Shown: positions 47,974-59,135 of the stretch, in pieces
Layout: the number at the start of each line of letters is the position of its first letter
How positions within the stretch are numbered: position 1 is the first letter of the stretch
Assembly: GCF_000182925.2 (NCBI RefSeq)
Contig: NC_026507.1
Location: 1,240,001 to 1,304,000 of the forward strand
Length of the DNA stretch: 64,000 bases
Source of the DNA: Neurospora crassa OR74A
Taxonomy: Eukaryota > Ascomycota > Sordariomycetes > Sordariales > Sordariaceae
Reading direction: 5' to 3'
The notes under the pieces: generated by a model
Told to the model about the DNA's origin: nothing
Databases searched by the model: none
Seen by the model: only the letters and a program-made list of their open reading frames with translations
Translations under genes and position numbers: made by a program

Positions 47974-49425
47974 ATGGCTTCCTCCCAAAACAACCAGGAC
48001 ACCGCCCATTCAAGCAGCGACCCGTCCATCTACCAAGATTACGAGTCTAAATGGTCAACGCTCCCCTCCGACTCGGCAGGTTGGGTCCAACGCGCAAAAG
48101 ATGTGGCCGCAGTTCTTGCCCCCGACGCCGCCGCCCGTGAGAAAGCCAACAGGACTCCCCGTGCCGAAGTGGCTCTCCTCAAACACTCCGGCCTACTCAA
48201 AATCCTTGGTCCAAAGGAGTACGGCGGCGGTGAACAGCCATGGAGCGTGGCTTACCAGGCGATTCGGGAAGTCGCCAAGGGTGATGGGTAAGTAGAATGC
48301 CCCGAGTTCACCACCTTACCACCATCAACAGCAGCCATCGAGGGCGTATGCTGACAGACTGACACCTCAAAAAGCTCAATCGGCATGCTGCTAGGATATC
48401 ACCTCCTCTGGGCTTTTTCCTCTTCCATCCTTGGCACCCCCTCCCAAATCACCAAATGGACTGCACTCATCACGTCACAAAACCTCTTCGTCGGCGGTGC
48501 CGTCAACCCGCGCGACAGCGACCTCGTCATCACCGCCGACCCGAACAACTCGGCCAAAATCATCTTTAACGGCTCCAAACACTTCACCACCGGCGCGGCC
48601 GTCTCGGATCTGATCGTGCTTGAAGGCTCTCTCTCTTCCTCCTCTTTCCCCGAGTCTGGCGGCGCACACATCTTCGCCTACGTACCCACCACCGACCCCG
48701 GCATCACCTTTTCCTTCAACTGGGACGCCATCGGTCTCCGGTTGACCGAATCGGGCTCAGCGCAGATCTCCAACGTTGTCGTCTCCTGGGAGGACGCGTT
48801 GGGCTGGGATGCTTCCACCAAACAACCCCTGCCAGACATCCTAGGCGTCCCCTTTGCCACTTTGTTGCTTCCCACTATCCAACTGGTCTTCACCAACTTC
48901 TACCTCGGCATCGCGCTCGCGGCTTTGGACCGAGCAGCTGCTTACACGCGCAAGAGCACACGGCCATGGCCGTACCTTTCAGGCGGCGAGCGCGAAACCG
49001 TTGCTCCCGCCGAGAAGGCAACAGATGAGTTTTATATTTTGTCCACGTACGGTACGCACCACGCCCATTTGTTGGCGGCCACGGCGCTGGTTGATCAGGC
49101 CAATGAGCGGCTTTCTGGTCTTTTTGCTGCTTATGCTGGTAATCATACCAGAGATAACCGGGGGGAGGTGACGGCGCTGCAAAGAGGTGAGATAAGCGAG
49201 CTGATTGCGGCTGCAAAGATTGTGGTGACGGACGTCGGCCTTAAGGTGACAACTGATGTATTTGAGGTGACGGGGTCAAGGGCGACGGCGAGTAAGGTCG
49301 GCTTGGATCGATTCTGGCGGGACTTGAGGACGCATACGCTGCATGATCCGATCGCGTATAAGCGGAGGGAGGTTGGAAGATGGATGCTGTTGGGGGAGAT
49401 TCCGACGCCTACTTGGTATACGTGA
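47974..49425 (+). CDS. DszC/MsuC-like FMNH2-dependent monooxygenase (acyl-CoA-dehydrogenase fold), 454 aa
   Basis: Exons are 47974-48287 and 48375-49425. The 87-bp intron (GTAAGT...AAAAG) splits the GDG/SIGMLLGYH segment in phase. The protein has the acyl-CoA-dehydrogenase fold of group D flavin monooxygenases: an N-terminal helical part (LLKHSGLLKILGPKEYGGG), a central beta part (GSKHFTTGAAVSD, WDAIGLRLTESGSAQ) and a C-terminal helical part (TTDVFEVTGSRATASKVGLDRFWRDLRTH). Relatives include DszC/SoxC (dibenzothiophene S-oxidation), SfnB and MsuC (methanesulfinate to methanesulfonate), all organosulfur enzymes. Its pairing with the SfnG-like gene makes a sulfinate or sulfone oxidase role likely. 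The N-terminus has no clear organelle signal. A true acyl-CoA dehydrogenase is less likely because the typical catalytic Glu region is replaced. Confidence 0.85.
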
Positions 49426-49716
49426 GCTCTCGGCCGACGCGATTCATTAGAGGAAGAAATAATGGAAGAAGGACGATATGACCGCAAAGAGAGAACCCTA
49501 GCGACTGCAAAGAAGTTGCTTCGGTGGGTCTGAATGCTAGAAATACAAACTTAAAAACAAGTAAGGGATCCGGCACCGGTTTACCTCCACCCGCCCATCG
49601 TCATCGTTCCGATCATGACAGTGACCGTCTTGTGTGTATCTGTATCTCAACTACCTCTACCACCAACCAACAAGAACCAAGCGACATATATATCATCTCC
49701 AGGGGTATGGTGTGGA
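49426..49716. other. Convergent intergenic region
   Basis: Short 3' spacer between converging genes. It has no feature beyond ordinary AT-richer stretches. Confidence 0.5.
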
Positions 49717-50718
49717 TCAGCGTGCTCCGGTTGGCCTGCTGACAAAGATTTCCTCCGCCTCGTCGTCATCCGGATCCTCAATACTTGTCCTCCTCTTCGC
49801 CTCAACCGCGCGGTTGATCTTCTTGCCGTCCTCGCCGATAACCAGATCCTCCATTACAGCATCCAGTTCCTTGGGCTCCTCTGTGATAGGAACACCGCTT
49901 CTAGGGCTAGCATTTTCCTTCTGCCTTTCGGAGCCCTGTTCGCCCGTCGAAGACGTCGTAACCTCCCTCTCATCCTTCTTGCCGAATCCAGGAGTAGAGA
50001 AAGGCCACAGATTACCAAACGGACTGCCGCTTTTGCTCGGATGGACTGGGAGCGGCTTGACCAGGATCTTCTCCCGCGCAGGGTCGATGCCAGAGACCGT
50101 ACGGCCCGAAGTAGGCGACTGCTCCGAATCTTGGGCGTTGCCTTCAACCTCAGGCATGGCAAAGTCTCCAAACTCTTCGTCGTCGATATCATCCACCACT
50201 TCATCTCCGTCAGCCCCATCATCAGATTCGCTGTCGCGCCCATCCCCGAATCGTTCTGCGTCCTGGCTATCACCGCTGCTCTTGTTCTTCTGTCCACCGG
50301 GAACCATACCGCGCCACCAGGACCCACGATTCCACGTACTACCTCCCAAGCCGTTATGGGCTGTGTTATCCAACTCTCCATCATCGCTACCAGACCCATT
50401 GCCATCGTTGTCCTCATCCTCGTCCTCTTCATCCTCAAAGGGATTCCGGAGGCTATCGCTGGCTGACTCATCTGGGAGGCTGAATGTACCAGAACCGGTG
50501 GAATTGTCGGCCTGAGCCGAGCCGCCCTCTTGCCCGCCATTCGCTGCAGCTTCAGCGTTGCGCTTGTTCATAGCTAGCCTGGCAGCAAGTTGGAGACGCG
50601 CACGAGAAGGAGGAATGTTAAGCGGGGGAGGTGGTGGCGGGGGCGGTGGAATCGAAGGTGGATTCATCGAGTTTGAGAGGTTGGCGTTGAGGGGATCGGT
50701 ATAAGCACGGAACTGCAT
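49717..50718 (-). CDS. Acidic, disordered protein with NPF and FGDF motifs (333 aa)
   Basis: Single open frame from MQFRAYTDPLNANLS to VSRPTGAR. It has a poly-Pro run (about residues 21-33), a basic helix (SRARLQLAARLAMNKRN), then NPF (92-94) followed by a run of Glu/Asp, a second acidic region (about 162-182) and FGDF (183-186). A short SPFGNLWPF patch follows near 230. NPF binds EH domains. DxFGDF-type peptides occur in clathrin-adaptor accessory proteins of the aftiphilin/Laa2 kind, and FGDF also binds G3BP-type NTF2 domains. The trafficking link is inference from motifs alone. TTTACCAG and ATTCAG directly before the ATG suggest a spliced 5' leader. It lies 500 bp behind the SAPS gene on the same strand. 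I found no donor that would make it that gene's last exon. Confidence 0.7.
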   Translation of the reverse strand: MQFRAYTDPLNANLSNSMNPPSIPPPPPPPPPLNIPPSRARLQLAARLAMNKRNAEAAANGGQEGGSAQADNSTGSGTFSLPDESASDSLRNPFEDEEDEDEDNDGNGSGSDDGELDNTAHNGLGGSTWNRGSWWRGMVPGGQKNKSSGDSQDAERFGDGRDSESDDGADGDEVVDDIDDEEFGDFAMPEVEGNAQDSEQSPTSGRTVSGIDPAREKILVKPLPVHPSKSGSPFGNLWPFSTPGFGKKDEREVTTSSTGEQGSERQKENASPRSGVPITEEPKELDAVMEDLVIGEDGKKINRAVEAKRRTSIEDPDDDEAEEIFVSRPTGAR

Positions 50719-51217
50719 GCTGAATTAGCATATTGTTCGCATCTGGTAAAGAAACAAACAAAGGGAAACAGTTAGTGGAATGTGAATCAAGAAAACGTGA
50801 GCAGAATCGGGCAGGCATAGCGACTGGCAACTGCGTAGTAACACGGATAAAGGGTCAGGAGACAGAGATCATGCCATCGTGCGAAATGTAGGTGATATGC
50901 AACGATAGAAGGAACCATGGAAAGCATAAGGGGGTCTTCTTGGCGTTGCGGCACCCTTGGTGTCAGAAAAGAACCGACCACGGCCCCGAGGAAGGGAACC
51001 TGATCACGAGTATCCACTGGAGTGAGAAGGAGAAAAATGCGAGGAAAACATGTCCGAAGTTGCTAGCCCACTATGTCCTTGGCGCCCTTTAATCATACAA
51101 CACCCTCAACCAGAAGAATAACCCTGACAGCTCGGACGTCGTGAAGCAGATGCAGAGCAAGGATTGTTGCCCGAGTCGCGCGTCAGAGGGTTCCGATTGG
51201 GGATCGAACCCTCATGA
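50719..51217. other. Spacer and likely 5' leader of the acidic protein gene
   Basis: No open frame of interest. Acceptor-like sites just before 50718 on the minus strand point to a 5'-UTR intron. Confidence 0.4.
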
Positions 51218-54200
51218 TCATATTCGGTCGCTGTCCTCTGTTCGAGAAGGGGACGGAGGAGGAAAGTGGATCATCCGGTTGATTTGAGACAGGAAGTGAT
51301 TGAGCTCGAGTGCGTCGGTAGGACTTGGTTCTGGCCTCGACCATTGGCCTTCAAAGTCGTCATAGAGTGGAGCGTCGATCTCATCAACACCCCATGCAGG
51401 CTCGATAGGGTTCTCCTGGGTGGAAAATTGCGGTCTCACTGGTGATAGTGCTTCGGAGGATCGAACTGGCGGTGGCGAGTTTGTCTGGGTAGGGGGTCGC
51501 TGTGCGAACGTTTCCGCTTTCCGAGCAACGGCTGGAGAGCAGCCATCAAAGTCGGCAAGACCTTCTTCGAAGTCTTCATGGTCCAATCCATAGCTGCTTG
51601 GGTCGTCTTCGTAGTCTTGTTCCTCGAAGGGCTCGTTGTGTTCGACATCGACTTCGAAATCAACATCCTTAACATGGTGGGCCTCGGCAAGCTCCTCCCC
51701 GTCGACAAAGGAGCCGTGGTTGCGTTTGCTCGGTATCAGGGGCTCACTTGAGCCCAGGGGAAACATGTCATGGGGTGGGAGAAGAGATGAGACATAATCA
51801 GAATAACCAACCTCATTGTTAACATCCTCCTCGTTGTCCTGTTCCTCGTCCTCGTCCTCATCGCTCGAACTACCAAACCCGCTCATAAGAGTACCGGCGC
51901 TGATGGCAAACGGCCCGATTCCATTTCCACCCGAACTGTCCGCAACATCCTGTCCTCCATTCAACCCTGCCTCAGCAAGGGCGTTGGAACCGCCACTCAG
52001 ACCAAGAGATCCAAGAGCGGAGAGTCCTACGCCAGACATCCCGGAGCCAGAACGGCCCATCAGACTCTCTGGTCGTACACCCCCGAGCACGGCATTATCG
52101 CGTGTTCGCGTAGCGCTAAGTGGGCCTTCCACGTATTCGATCCAATCCCGCGCCATGACCTTCTCCAAAATGCTTTCTGTGAGAACGTCGGTTTCGTGGC
52201 GCTCCGTAAACTTGACCACCTCTTCAGCAATGAGCGTCAAGTGCCCCATGTATCCCATACGGGTCTTTCTCTCGTTCTCAGATTTCTCGCTGGTGAGTTG
52301 TCCACCAATGATTTGGTTGGTGATGTCGGCCGTCTCAAAGAGGCTGATAGCCAGCTTATGGTTATAGCTGTCCTTCATAGGACCGTTAAACACTTGCTGC
52401 ACAATGTCGTAAACCACGTTGTGCAGGAAGTTGTTCCACGGATAAGAGAAGAAGAAGCTCAAAATCGTGGGGACAACCTTGTATTCGACAAACTGCATCT
52501 TAAGGTAGTCGCCAACAACAGGCTCATGCTTTTTGTCGGCCTCAGAAGCGTCGTGGGCGATGGTGGCATCGGGGTCACTTTGTTCTCCACCGGTAGACAT
52601 CTGACTGGTCTCCGCCTGCTCCTCCTTTGATATGGTGTCCTGGCTAGGCTCCGAGAGGTCTGTTGTTCGGGGGGATGTCGAAAAGAGCGGCGCAGGAGTA
52701 TCGTCCGGGTGGGGAGACATCTCTTCTGGGGCTACGGGTTTGTCCGAGACGCCGCGAAGTTCCAATTGAGCATCCTCGGACGGCTTGAGGTCCGAATCAC
52801 TTCCTTCTTTGTTGGCGGTGGTTTCTTCTGTCTTGTTGCCATCATCGTTTTGCCCTTCAGGAGCTGACGCTGTCCTAATTGGCACGGATGCCTTCTTGGT
52901 AGGGGACAAAGGCGCCACCACCAGGTTCGGGTCGTCGAACTTGATGGGTGCTGTATCCTCCATGGGATTATGGTGGTCGCGAACACGCAGCCTTGGAGAG
53001 CTCAGCGGCTCGTCAACAAAGTCATCCTCGTCCTTATCCAGGAACGACGATGTCGGGCCTGGCAATGAACCTTCAGGAAGCTCCTCGATGCCGTGCGTGA
53101 TGTCCTCATCGGTGGTATGGGTGACCTCCTCAAAGCCATCATCATCTACCGATGTATTGGTGACCCCCAGCTTTCTGCCGGTATCCGCTGGGGAAGAGTG
53201 CGCCGCGCGCATTGTGATATCTTCCGCCGCGGATGGAGGTTCCTGCTCCCGAACAGGCACGAGCTGGCCTTGCGCGCGCAGCAACTGTCGCTGAGCATCA
53301 CGCTGCGCAATGACTTCTTCGGCGCCTACCTCATTCAGCAAGCCCATGTTGCTGCAGTGGAGCAGCTCAGCCATCAGCTCACATGTCTTGAACCTGTCGA
53401 AGCCCAGCGGCTCGATATGATCACCAAACGTGGAAGTGAAGCGTTCCTTTTGCGCTGGGGCGTTCATGATGAGCCTCATAAAATCCGGAATATGGTCGGC
53501 AAACATGCGAAGCAAGGTTCCAAGGTAGATCGGGTCGCGGGCCGAGGGGGTCGAGTTGGGCTCGGTTGCCTCTGGGTCGTAATCGGAGTTGTTCTTTCTA
53601 ATGACTTCGATGACAATGCCCACACCACACGTGAGGGGGTTGCCGCCACCAAGCATGTAATTGATCAACTGCTCCACGCAGGGTCTCGAGACAAGCTGTC
53701 GTGTGAGCTCGTTCGGTCCGATGCAGGTCTGTTCATTTTGCGAGGCATTGGCGGAGACAGTAATGATGGCCTTGATGAAATCGGCGGCGGATGTCTGGGT
53801 TGCCCAGCCATGTTCTGGGCCGAGGAAAGAAAGCAGAGAGGGCATTACATCCTGGGTATAGAGCCACTGGACGAGTCAACAGTTAGTACAGGAGGAAATC
53901 CCAATGCAGAAACTGATCCACCTACCTCGACTATACCATGCCCAGCCTCGGTTCTTTCCAAGCTGATGATTCTCAGCAGCAAATCCATAACCATGGGGCA
54001 GTCGACGTGCTTGAGCATATCGGGAACCGCATTATCGAGAGACTTGAGAAGATCGATCATTTCCTCGGTCTTCCTGTCAAACAAGGACTCATTGACCTTG
54101 GTAAAGTAACTGGCCTGGAGGGGGTCGAGCGGGGCAGGGCGCTTCAGGAATTGCCAGAACTCGCGCAGCAGGTCTTTGCTCTCCATAAGAGCCTCGAATA

Positions 54201-54594
54201 TTGACCAATTGTCTGACGACAGAATCTCGGCCGCGACGAAGGCATAGCGGTTCCGTTTCTTTTCGACGGCGCTGTCATCATTGCTCGCATCGGTGGCCCG
54301 CGATGAGGCGCGGGGTCGAGTGAAGGGTAGGGAAATACCCTTCTGGTTTTCGTCTTCCGCGTCGTCCTCGTTTTCAGCAGCCGCCACGGGCTCCAGCTTG
54401 GGCGCGACAACGTATTCTAGCAACCTCTTGAGGACATCCTGGTCACGAAGATACTCGACCAGCTTCGCATTGTGTTGCTTGAGCTCCTGGATCAAGTCGC
54501 TCTCATCGAGAAGCTCCTCAAGGGCAAAGTCGCCGCGGTCGAGGATGTTTTCTATTGTGCTGGCAACAGCGTAGCCGCCGAACCGCCAGAACAT
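51218..54594 (-). CDS. SIT4/PP6 phosphatase-associated protein (SAPS family), 1105 aa
   Basis: Exons are 54594-53926 and 53866-51218. The 59-bp intron has a perfect TACTAAC branch and joins GIVE to WLYTQDVMPSLLSFL in phase. The N-terminus (MFWRFGGYAVASTIENILDR, ELLDESDLIQELKQHN, LVEYLRDQDVLKRLLEYVV) is the hallmark of Sap155/185/190, fission-yeast Ekc1 and human PP6R. These scaffold SIT4-type phosphatase in cell-cycle, TOR and transport control. Two SAPS segments are visible: up to about residue 420, and again in the VGDYLKMQFVEYKVVPTILSFFFSYPWNNFLHNVVYDIVQ part. Between and after them lie acidic Ser-rich linkers that are probably disordered. The size is close to the yeast proteins (about 1000 aa). 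The C-terminus ends PPPSPSRTEDSDRI. Confidence 0.93.
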
Positions 54595-55470
54595 GTTGGG
54601 CGAATGTTATGAGTATGTTGTGGCGCCAGCGGTGAGGGGCACTGACACCGGACACGATTGGGGTAGCTGTTTTGACAATTGTATGCGAGTTCGGGGGGGG
54701 GCGGGCATGCGGCGGGGTTGAAAAGCAAGTGGGATGCAAATTGCGGATTGACCGGATTATTTGGCCGTCCAGGTCGGATGTGGTCTAGCCTAGCTCGGAT
54801 TTTTCGTCTAATGGCGTTGGTCTGGGGAGAAAGTATCGAATCGGGTTATGAGCTTGTTAATCGGTCGGACATAGGGTATCTCAAGGTTTAAAAAACTGCA
54901 ATGAGGAGTAGACGGCGTTAGCTTGTGTAGCGAGGCCAGGACAGCAAAGGTCCAAGGTAGACGATGATTAGTAGCGATGATGTAAGTTGGGCGCCGAGCA
55001 TTGCCCCAATCTGGCCAGACTTGGAAGAGGAGCAGGTTCACGAGGAGGAGGATAACTAGGGCAAAATAGGGTTCGCTGGCGACGGCAAGTAGGATTCGGC
55101 AGCCTTGAAGATAGGGGCAGCACAGAGTCTCGGGGGGGACTGGAACTGAAGAGGAGCTGATACAGATGCAGGGGGGCACGTGAAATGACTGGCTGGGACC
55201 ATGTTTGGCGCCCAGGATCGAAGGGTAGAAGCACCTTCTCCAAACCATTTGCTGCTGGGTTTCGAGGCGTGCAGAAAGGAGCAGCTTGCATTTCTCAGCT
55301 GAACCAGACCGCAAGCGCAACACGTATGCGCACAGAGGAAGTCCCAGGTAGGTAGGGCAGTTGCTATAAGATGTTTGTTGTCGTCGTTGTCGTTGCTGAT
55401 GGGGATATGGTAATGATGGTGATGAGGGGCGATGATGGCCGACGACCTGGTGGTTGTGATGATAGATGAC

Positions 55471-55555
55471 GGGGGGGGGCAGGGACGGGAGGGCAGGACG
55501 GGGGGCACGGGGCAACAACATCCATCCCACACAAGGACGGGACGGGAGGGCAGGG
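55471..55555 (+). other. G-quadruplex-type runs upstream of the SAPS gene
   Basis: Two stretches fit four G3+ runs with loops of 1-2 nt: a G9 run, then CA, GGG, AC, GGG, A, GGG (55471-55493), and GGG-AC-GGG-A-GGG-CA-GGG (55539-55555). They lie about 0.9 kb upstream of the SAPS ATG, on the strand opposite the gene. Confidence 0.55.
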
Positions 55556-58500
55556 CAGAGGAGGGGAAGGGAAGTGGAAGCTGCCCGTGCTAACTGCAAC
55601 CTGCGACAAGCCCTGGCTACCTCCACCTCTGCACTAGTGGTGGCTGCCCTGCGTCGCGGACGGGGGAGGGCGACGGCGGGCACAGCATTGAGGTTGAATT
55701 GGGGACTGGACTGCAGTGGCCCGGACTCGGAGGGGGCCTGGCCAAAGAAGGGGGCTTTCGTCGACGGAGCCGGAGGGCGAGGAGGGGTCCCGTATGAAGG
55801 GGAGGGAGGGGAGAGGGGGCCTGAAAGGCCAGACAGAAAGCACGTACAGAAATTGAAGTTTTTCAAGTTGGTTGTTGAAGGGAGACAATCAAATCGCAGT
55901 ACGACCGTGACCTGACTACCACCCGGGTTGAGAACTAAGGAAGGGCGTTGCCGGCATCAAGAATCAACTGAGCGACGGGACAGAAGCAATCGGGACGCAC
56001 GCGTGGGCAAGTTGGGTTGTTGAAGGATTTGGGCCGGGCAGATTCAGCCGAGATGGAGATGCAGATTCCAGATTCCAGATTTGTTGATGTCTCCGTCCGA
56101 GTCAAAATTGGAGGAATGGAGTGGGCAATGCACTGGGCTTGGTCACGCTTGATTACGTCTCGCCTTCTCCACAACACCGGCTATGGGAGCTGCTTATTGG
56201 TGGACTGTGCTGGAGTTGGGCGCTTGGGCCAGTCTTGGTCCCGTCCGCGCTTTTTATCGACTGTGAGGACGCCGAACAGGCTCAATGCCGTGTCTGAGTA
56301 ACCTTTCTTATCGCATTCAAAACATGCCGCTTACTCCACGTCATGTCAAGATAGATCTTCATCGTGACAATGCTGTTCAACATTCAGCTTTTCGACAGTA
56401 GTAATAGGGACATTTCAACTCACAGCTTATGCTATATTGTGGCCAACGTCCGTTACAAACATAAAGCCGTCTTGTCTCTGCCCTCGAGATCATCAGTGAT
56501 CCTCCTCCCTTGCTGTCAACCCCTTCACCAAGTCTCAAGGCAAGCCAAGCATAAGCCACCAACGATCCCAACATCCATCCAATCCTCGGTCCTCCTCGTT
56601 TTGTTGAAGGCAATCTGTCGCGCCGCCCATTCGCCACGTTTTTTACCCCTGGCTCAGCACGTGTCGACCACAGATGGCATGCCACTGGCAGCTACCAGCC
56701 CCCAGCTCTCGAAGCGCCATTCAATAACAAAGGGATGGAACCTAACAAATACCGTTATCTTATCTTACCCGCGAGTTAGGTACCCGACAGGAACGGATCA
56801 CTCGCACAATACACCCCCTCTGGTGGAATTCCACCCATGAAAGAGATTCGACAAGGTACTCGAAGGGTCAAATATTATACTAAACATCTTGTTTCTCAAT
56901 TTTGGTTCAGAAATACCGGTTCATGATGGACACGTCGACGACCGGGTATGACGGACTGGAAGCTGAGACAAGAGCCAAGTGAGATTCCGGAATGACAATC
57001 AGGGCAAATATTGTGGGTGATCCTCCAAGTGTTTCAATACTGGGCGATTACTGGAGGCAAGAAACAACAAAAGAAAGGAAAAGCTCGTCCACGGCCATTC
57101 AAAACTATTTTGTGAAGCTGACGCAAAAGTGCGTGGGATTGCGATAAACACAACTGCAAAGATGTCAAACATGGCCAACGGCTCGGCAACCTCTATTGCG
57201 CTACCGGAAACTGATGCCCTGGCATGTCCCCGGAGAGCCGCTCCCGCGCAAAGTTGAATTCCACAGGCAAAGATGCCGCCGCCCTCGGAGTACCGGACTG
57301 TGCCAGTGTAGACAATTATGTCTCCAGGATGAATCGGCAGATGACGGACGCGCTTCTTTACGTGGTAGCGTCTGGTGTCCTCAAAGCGATGGGGAATGAT
57401 TGATGTCAGGTTTGTGGCTGACTTCAAGTCGAGGTCGCTGCATGTCACAACTCCATTGCGATGCAGTGATTATCAAGAGCGCTAGACACCAGAGAATTAG
57501 GCACCTAGACTGCAAATTTGGCTGGAGGAAAGAAAATCTGGCGTAGTCCACATAGGTAATTGGTGCCAGTGTGGAGTTCGTGAAGACGAAAACGTAGTTA
57601 ATTGTTTTCTTTACACGGGCAGTATACTCACGCAATGTGGAGAGGTGTTCACCAAAATTACTCACCTTGGAAACACACGCGACGAAGAGCGCTGGGGAAT
57701 AGGTTGGACTATTTTTGTTGGGCAACGGCCAATCCAGGCAGACCTTAGGCACGAGTAACCTCCCTGATGGTAACTTCTGATATGCCAAAGACAATGGAGT
57801 GTGCGGCCATGTAGCAATAATGACTAGGATCAGGATACCTATCCATGGAAGCCAGCCAGAGCCTCTTTGTCCCTGGCAATCTCTGGAGCGAGCGCACAGG
57901 CGTGAATGAAGATGGCGTAGCAAAACCCGTGATACATGATAGGTGATGGCGATGGAGTGCGGGTCGGCGTCAAAGTGTTAGGTCTTACACTTGATAGAGG
58001 GGCAGATCTCCAAGTAGTATAGGTGTAGTAGATACACCACATGCTCTTCAAGGTAGTGTAGGGAAACTCAGATGCATAACCAGAGTGCGAGGTACAATGG
58101 CTACATAGGTAAGGACGAAACATGCAACAAGAGTGTATGTGGCCAACGTAGCAAAGCTGGTCTTTGAAGCCCTATCAAACTAACATGCGCTCTGTGAAGC
58201 TAACACCAGCCGTGACTGGTGAGTTCAAGCTGACGAAAGAAGCCTCACGAAATGGTGTGACCCACATAGCTTCCGCACAGTTTGCGTCCGGTAGCATAGA
58301 AATTGGCAAGGAAGAAGACGGGGGGGGGTTGTGATGCTCCTGTACAGCGTTACGGCAGAAGGCTTAAAGTCTCACCCCCGATCCGTGGCGGCGATTAGAG
58401 AGTACGCGAGTATTTGATTGAGGATTAAGTTCGTCAGACGTCGAGAGTGGCGATGGAAGAGACATCACAAAGGGATACTGGAAGAGTCGCGCTAGGGGAC

Positions 58501-58847
58501 TCGTAGGAAACAGCCATTGGCAGGGCTATTGGAAGAAACGTTTGTCGAGTTGTGGGATGGGATGTCGGAAAAGTGGTTCCAATGCCGTCCACTTTGAGCG
58601 CCCGGTGAGATAGGATGATGGCAAAAATGCATGCTAGACGAACAAATCCTATAATGGGTATATCCGGTCAGTTGCACATTGAAGATCGAAACAGGGGAAA
58701 TTTGGATTAGATTTCAAGTAAACAGAGGAACCACAAGTAGGATTGGTCACGACTGTTCGAAGTATCGCGTTCCCTGCACACACCAGGGCAGATTTTGAGG
58801 TGAGAAATCCAGACAAGGTGATCAGTGGTAAATTACGCAACGTACAT

Positions 58848-58873
58848 ACATTGTACGTATGTATGTACAATGT
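58848..58873. repeat. 9-bp inverted repeat in a GTAC-rich patch
   Basis: ACATTGTAC and GTACAATGT are separated by 8 bp (GTATGTAT). No adjacent gene start is known, so the function is unclear. Confidence 0.6.
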
Positions 58874-59135
58874 ACTGGCTGTAACATCCACGGAGTGGAC
58901 ATCAATGATACTGTAGGGCTGCATGGGCGGGCCACCCCGCTGCTATGCGGAGCGCGCGAATTCCCCGCAATTCAGGCACAACTAGATTGTAATGTAACAT
59001 TGACGACCTCCTTCTCAGTCCTCGACAAAACAGTGATTTTCATTTCAATTGCGGACCCTTATGGCAGTCATTGTCAAGCATAGGTATCATTCTGCCTACT
59101 TCCACCTTTGCCAAAGCAGCCCGATTTCCAACTGC

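Larger units (their letters stand above)
54595..59135. other. 4.5 kb gene-poor interval, G-rich upstream of SAPS gene
   Basis: A 352-codon minus-strand frame (54808-55866) is Pro/Ser/Arg-rich and lies directly upstream of the SAPS gene. I read it as leader or promoter sequence with strong purine/pyrimidine strand bias. Frames at 57381-57923 and 56999-57448 (minus) contain hydrophobic stretches (for example WIGILILVIIATW), but I could not build a family-supported gene. G4-type runs lie at 55471-55493 and 55539-55555. Confidence 0.35.

Noticed and set aside
49615-50515. Two plus-strand frames of 283 and 293 codons
   Set aside because: Overlap the acidic NPF/FGDF gene on the other strand; the Ser/Leu-rich translations are mirror images of its Glu/Asp/Gly codons.
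51195-51215. GGGTTCGATCCCC on the minus strand, like a tRNA B box
   Set aside because: No A box, D arm or acceptor stem within tRNA distance upstream; it falls at the end of the SAPS coding sequence.
53093-54109. 338-codon plus-strand open frame
   Set aside because: Antisense to the SAPS gene, which has clear family motifs and a verified intron; the frame is a by-product of codon bias.
54808-55866. 352-codon minus-strand frame upstream of the SAPS gene
   Set aside because: Low-complexity Pro/Ser/Arg/Leu translation driven by C-rich strand bias; no domain. Better explained as leader or promoter sequence.
56999-57923. Possible membrane-protein gene on the minus strand (180- and 149-codon frames)
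   Set aside because: Hydrophobic stretches exist, but I could not find an intron set giving a continuous, family-like protein; left as unannotated sequence.
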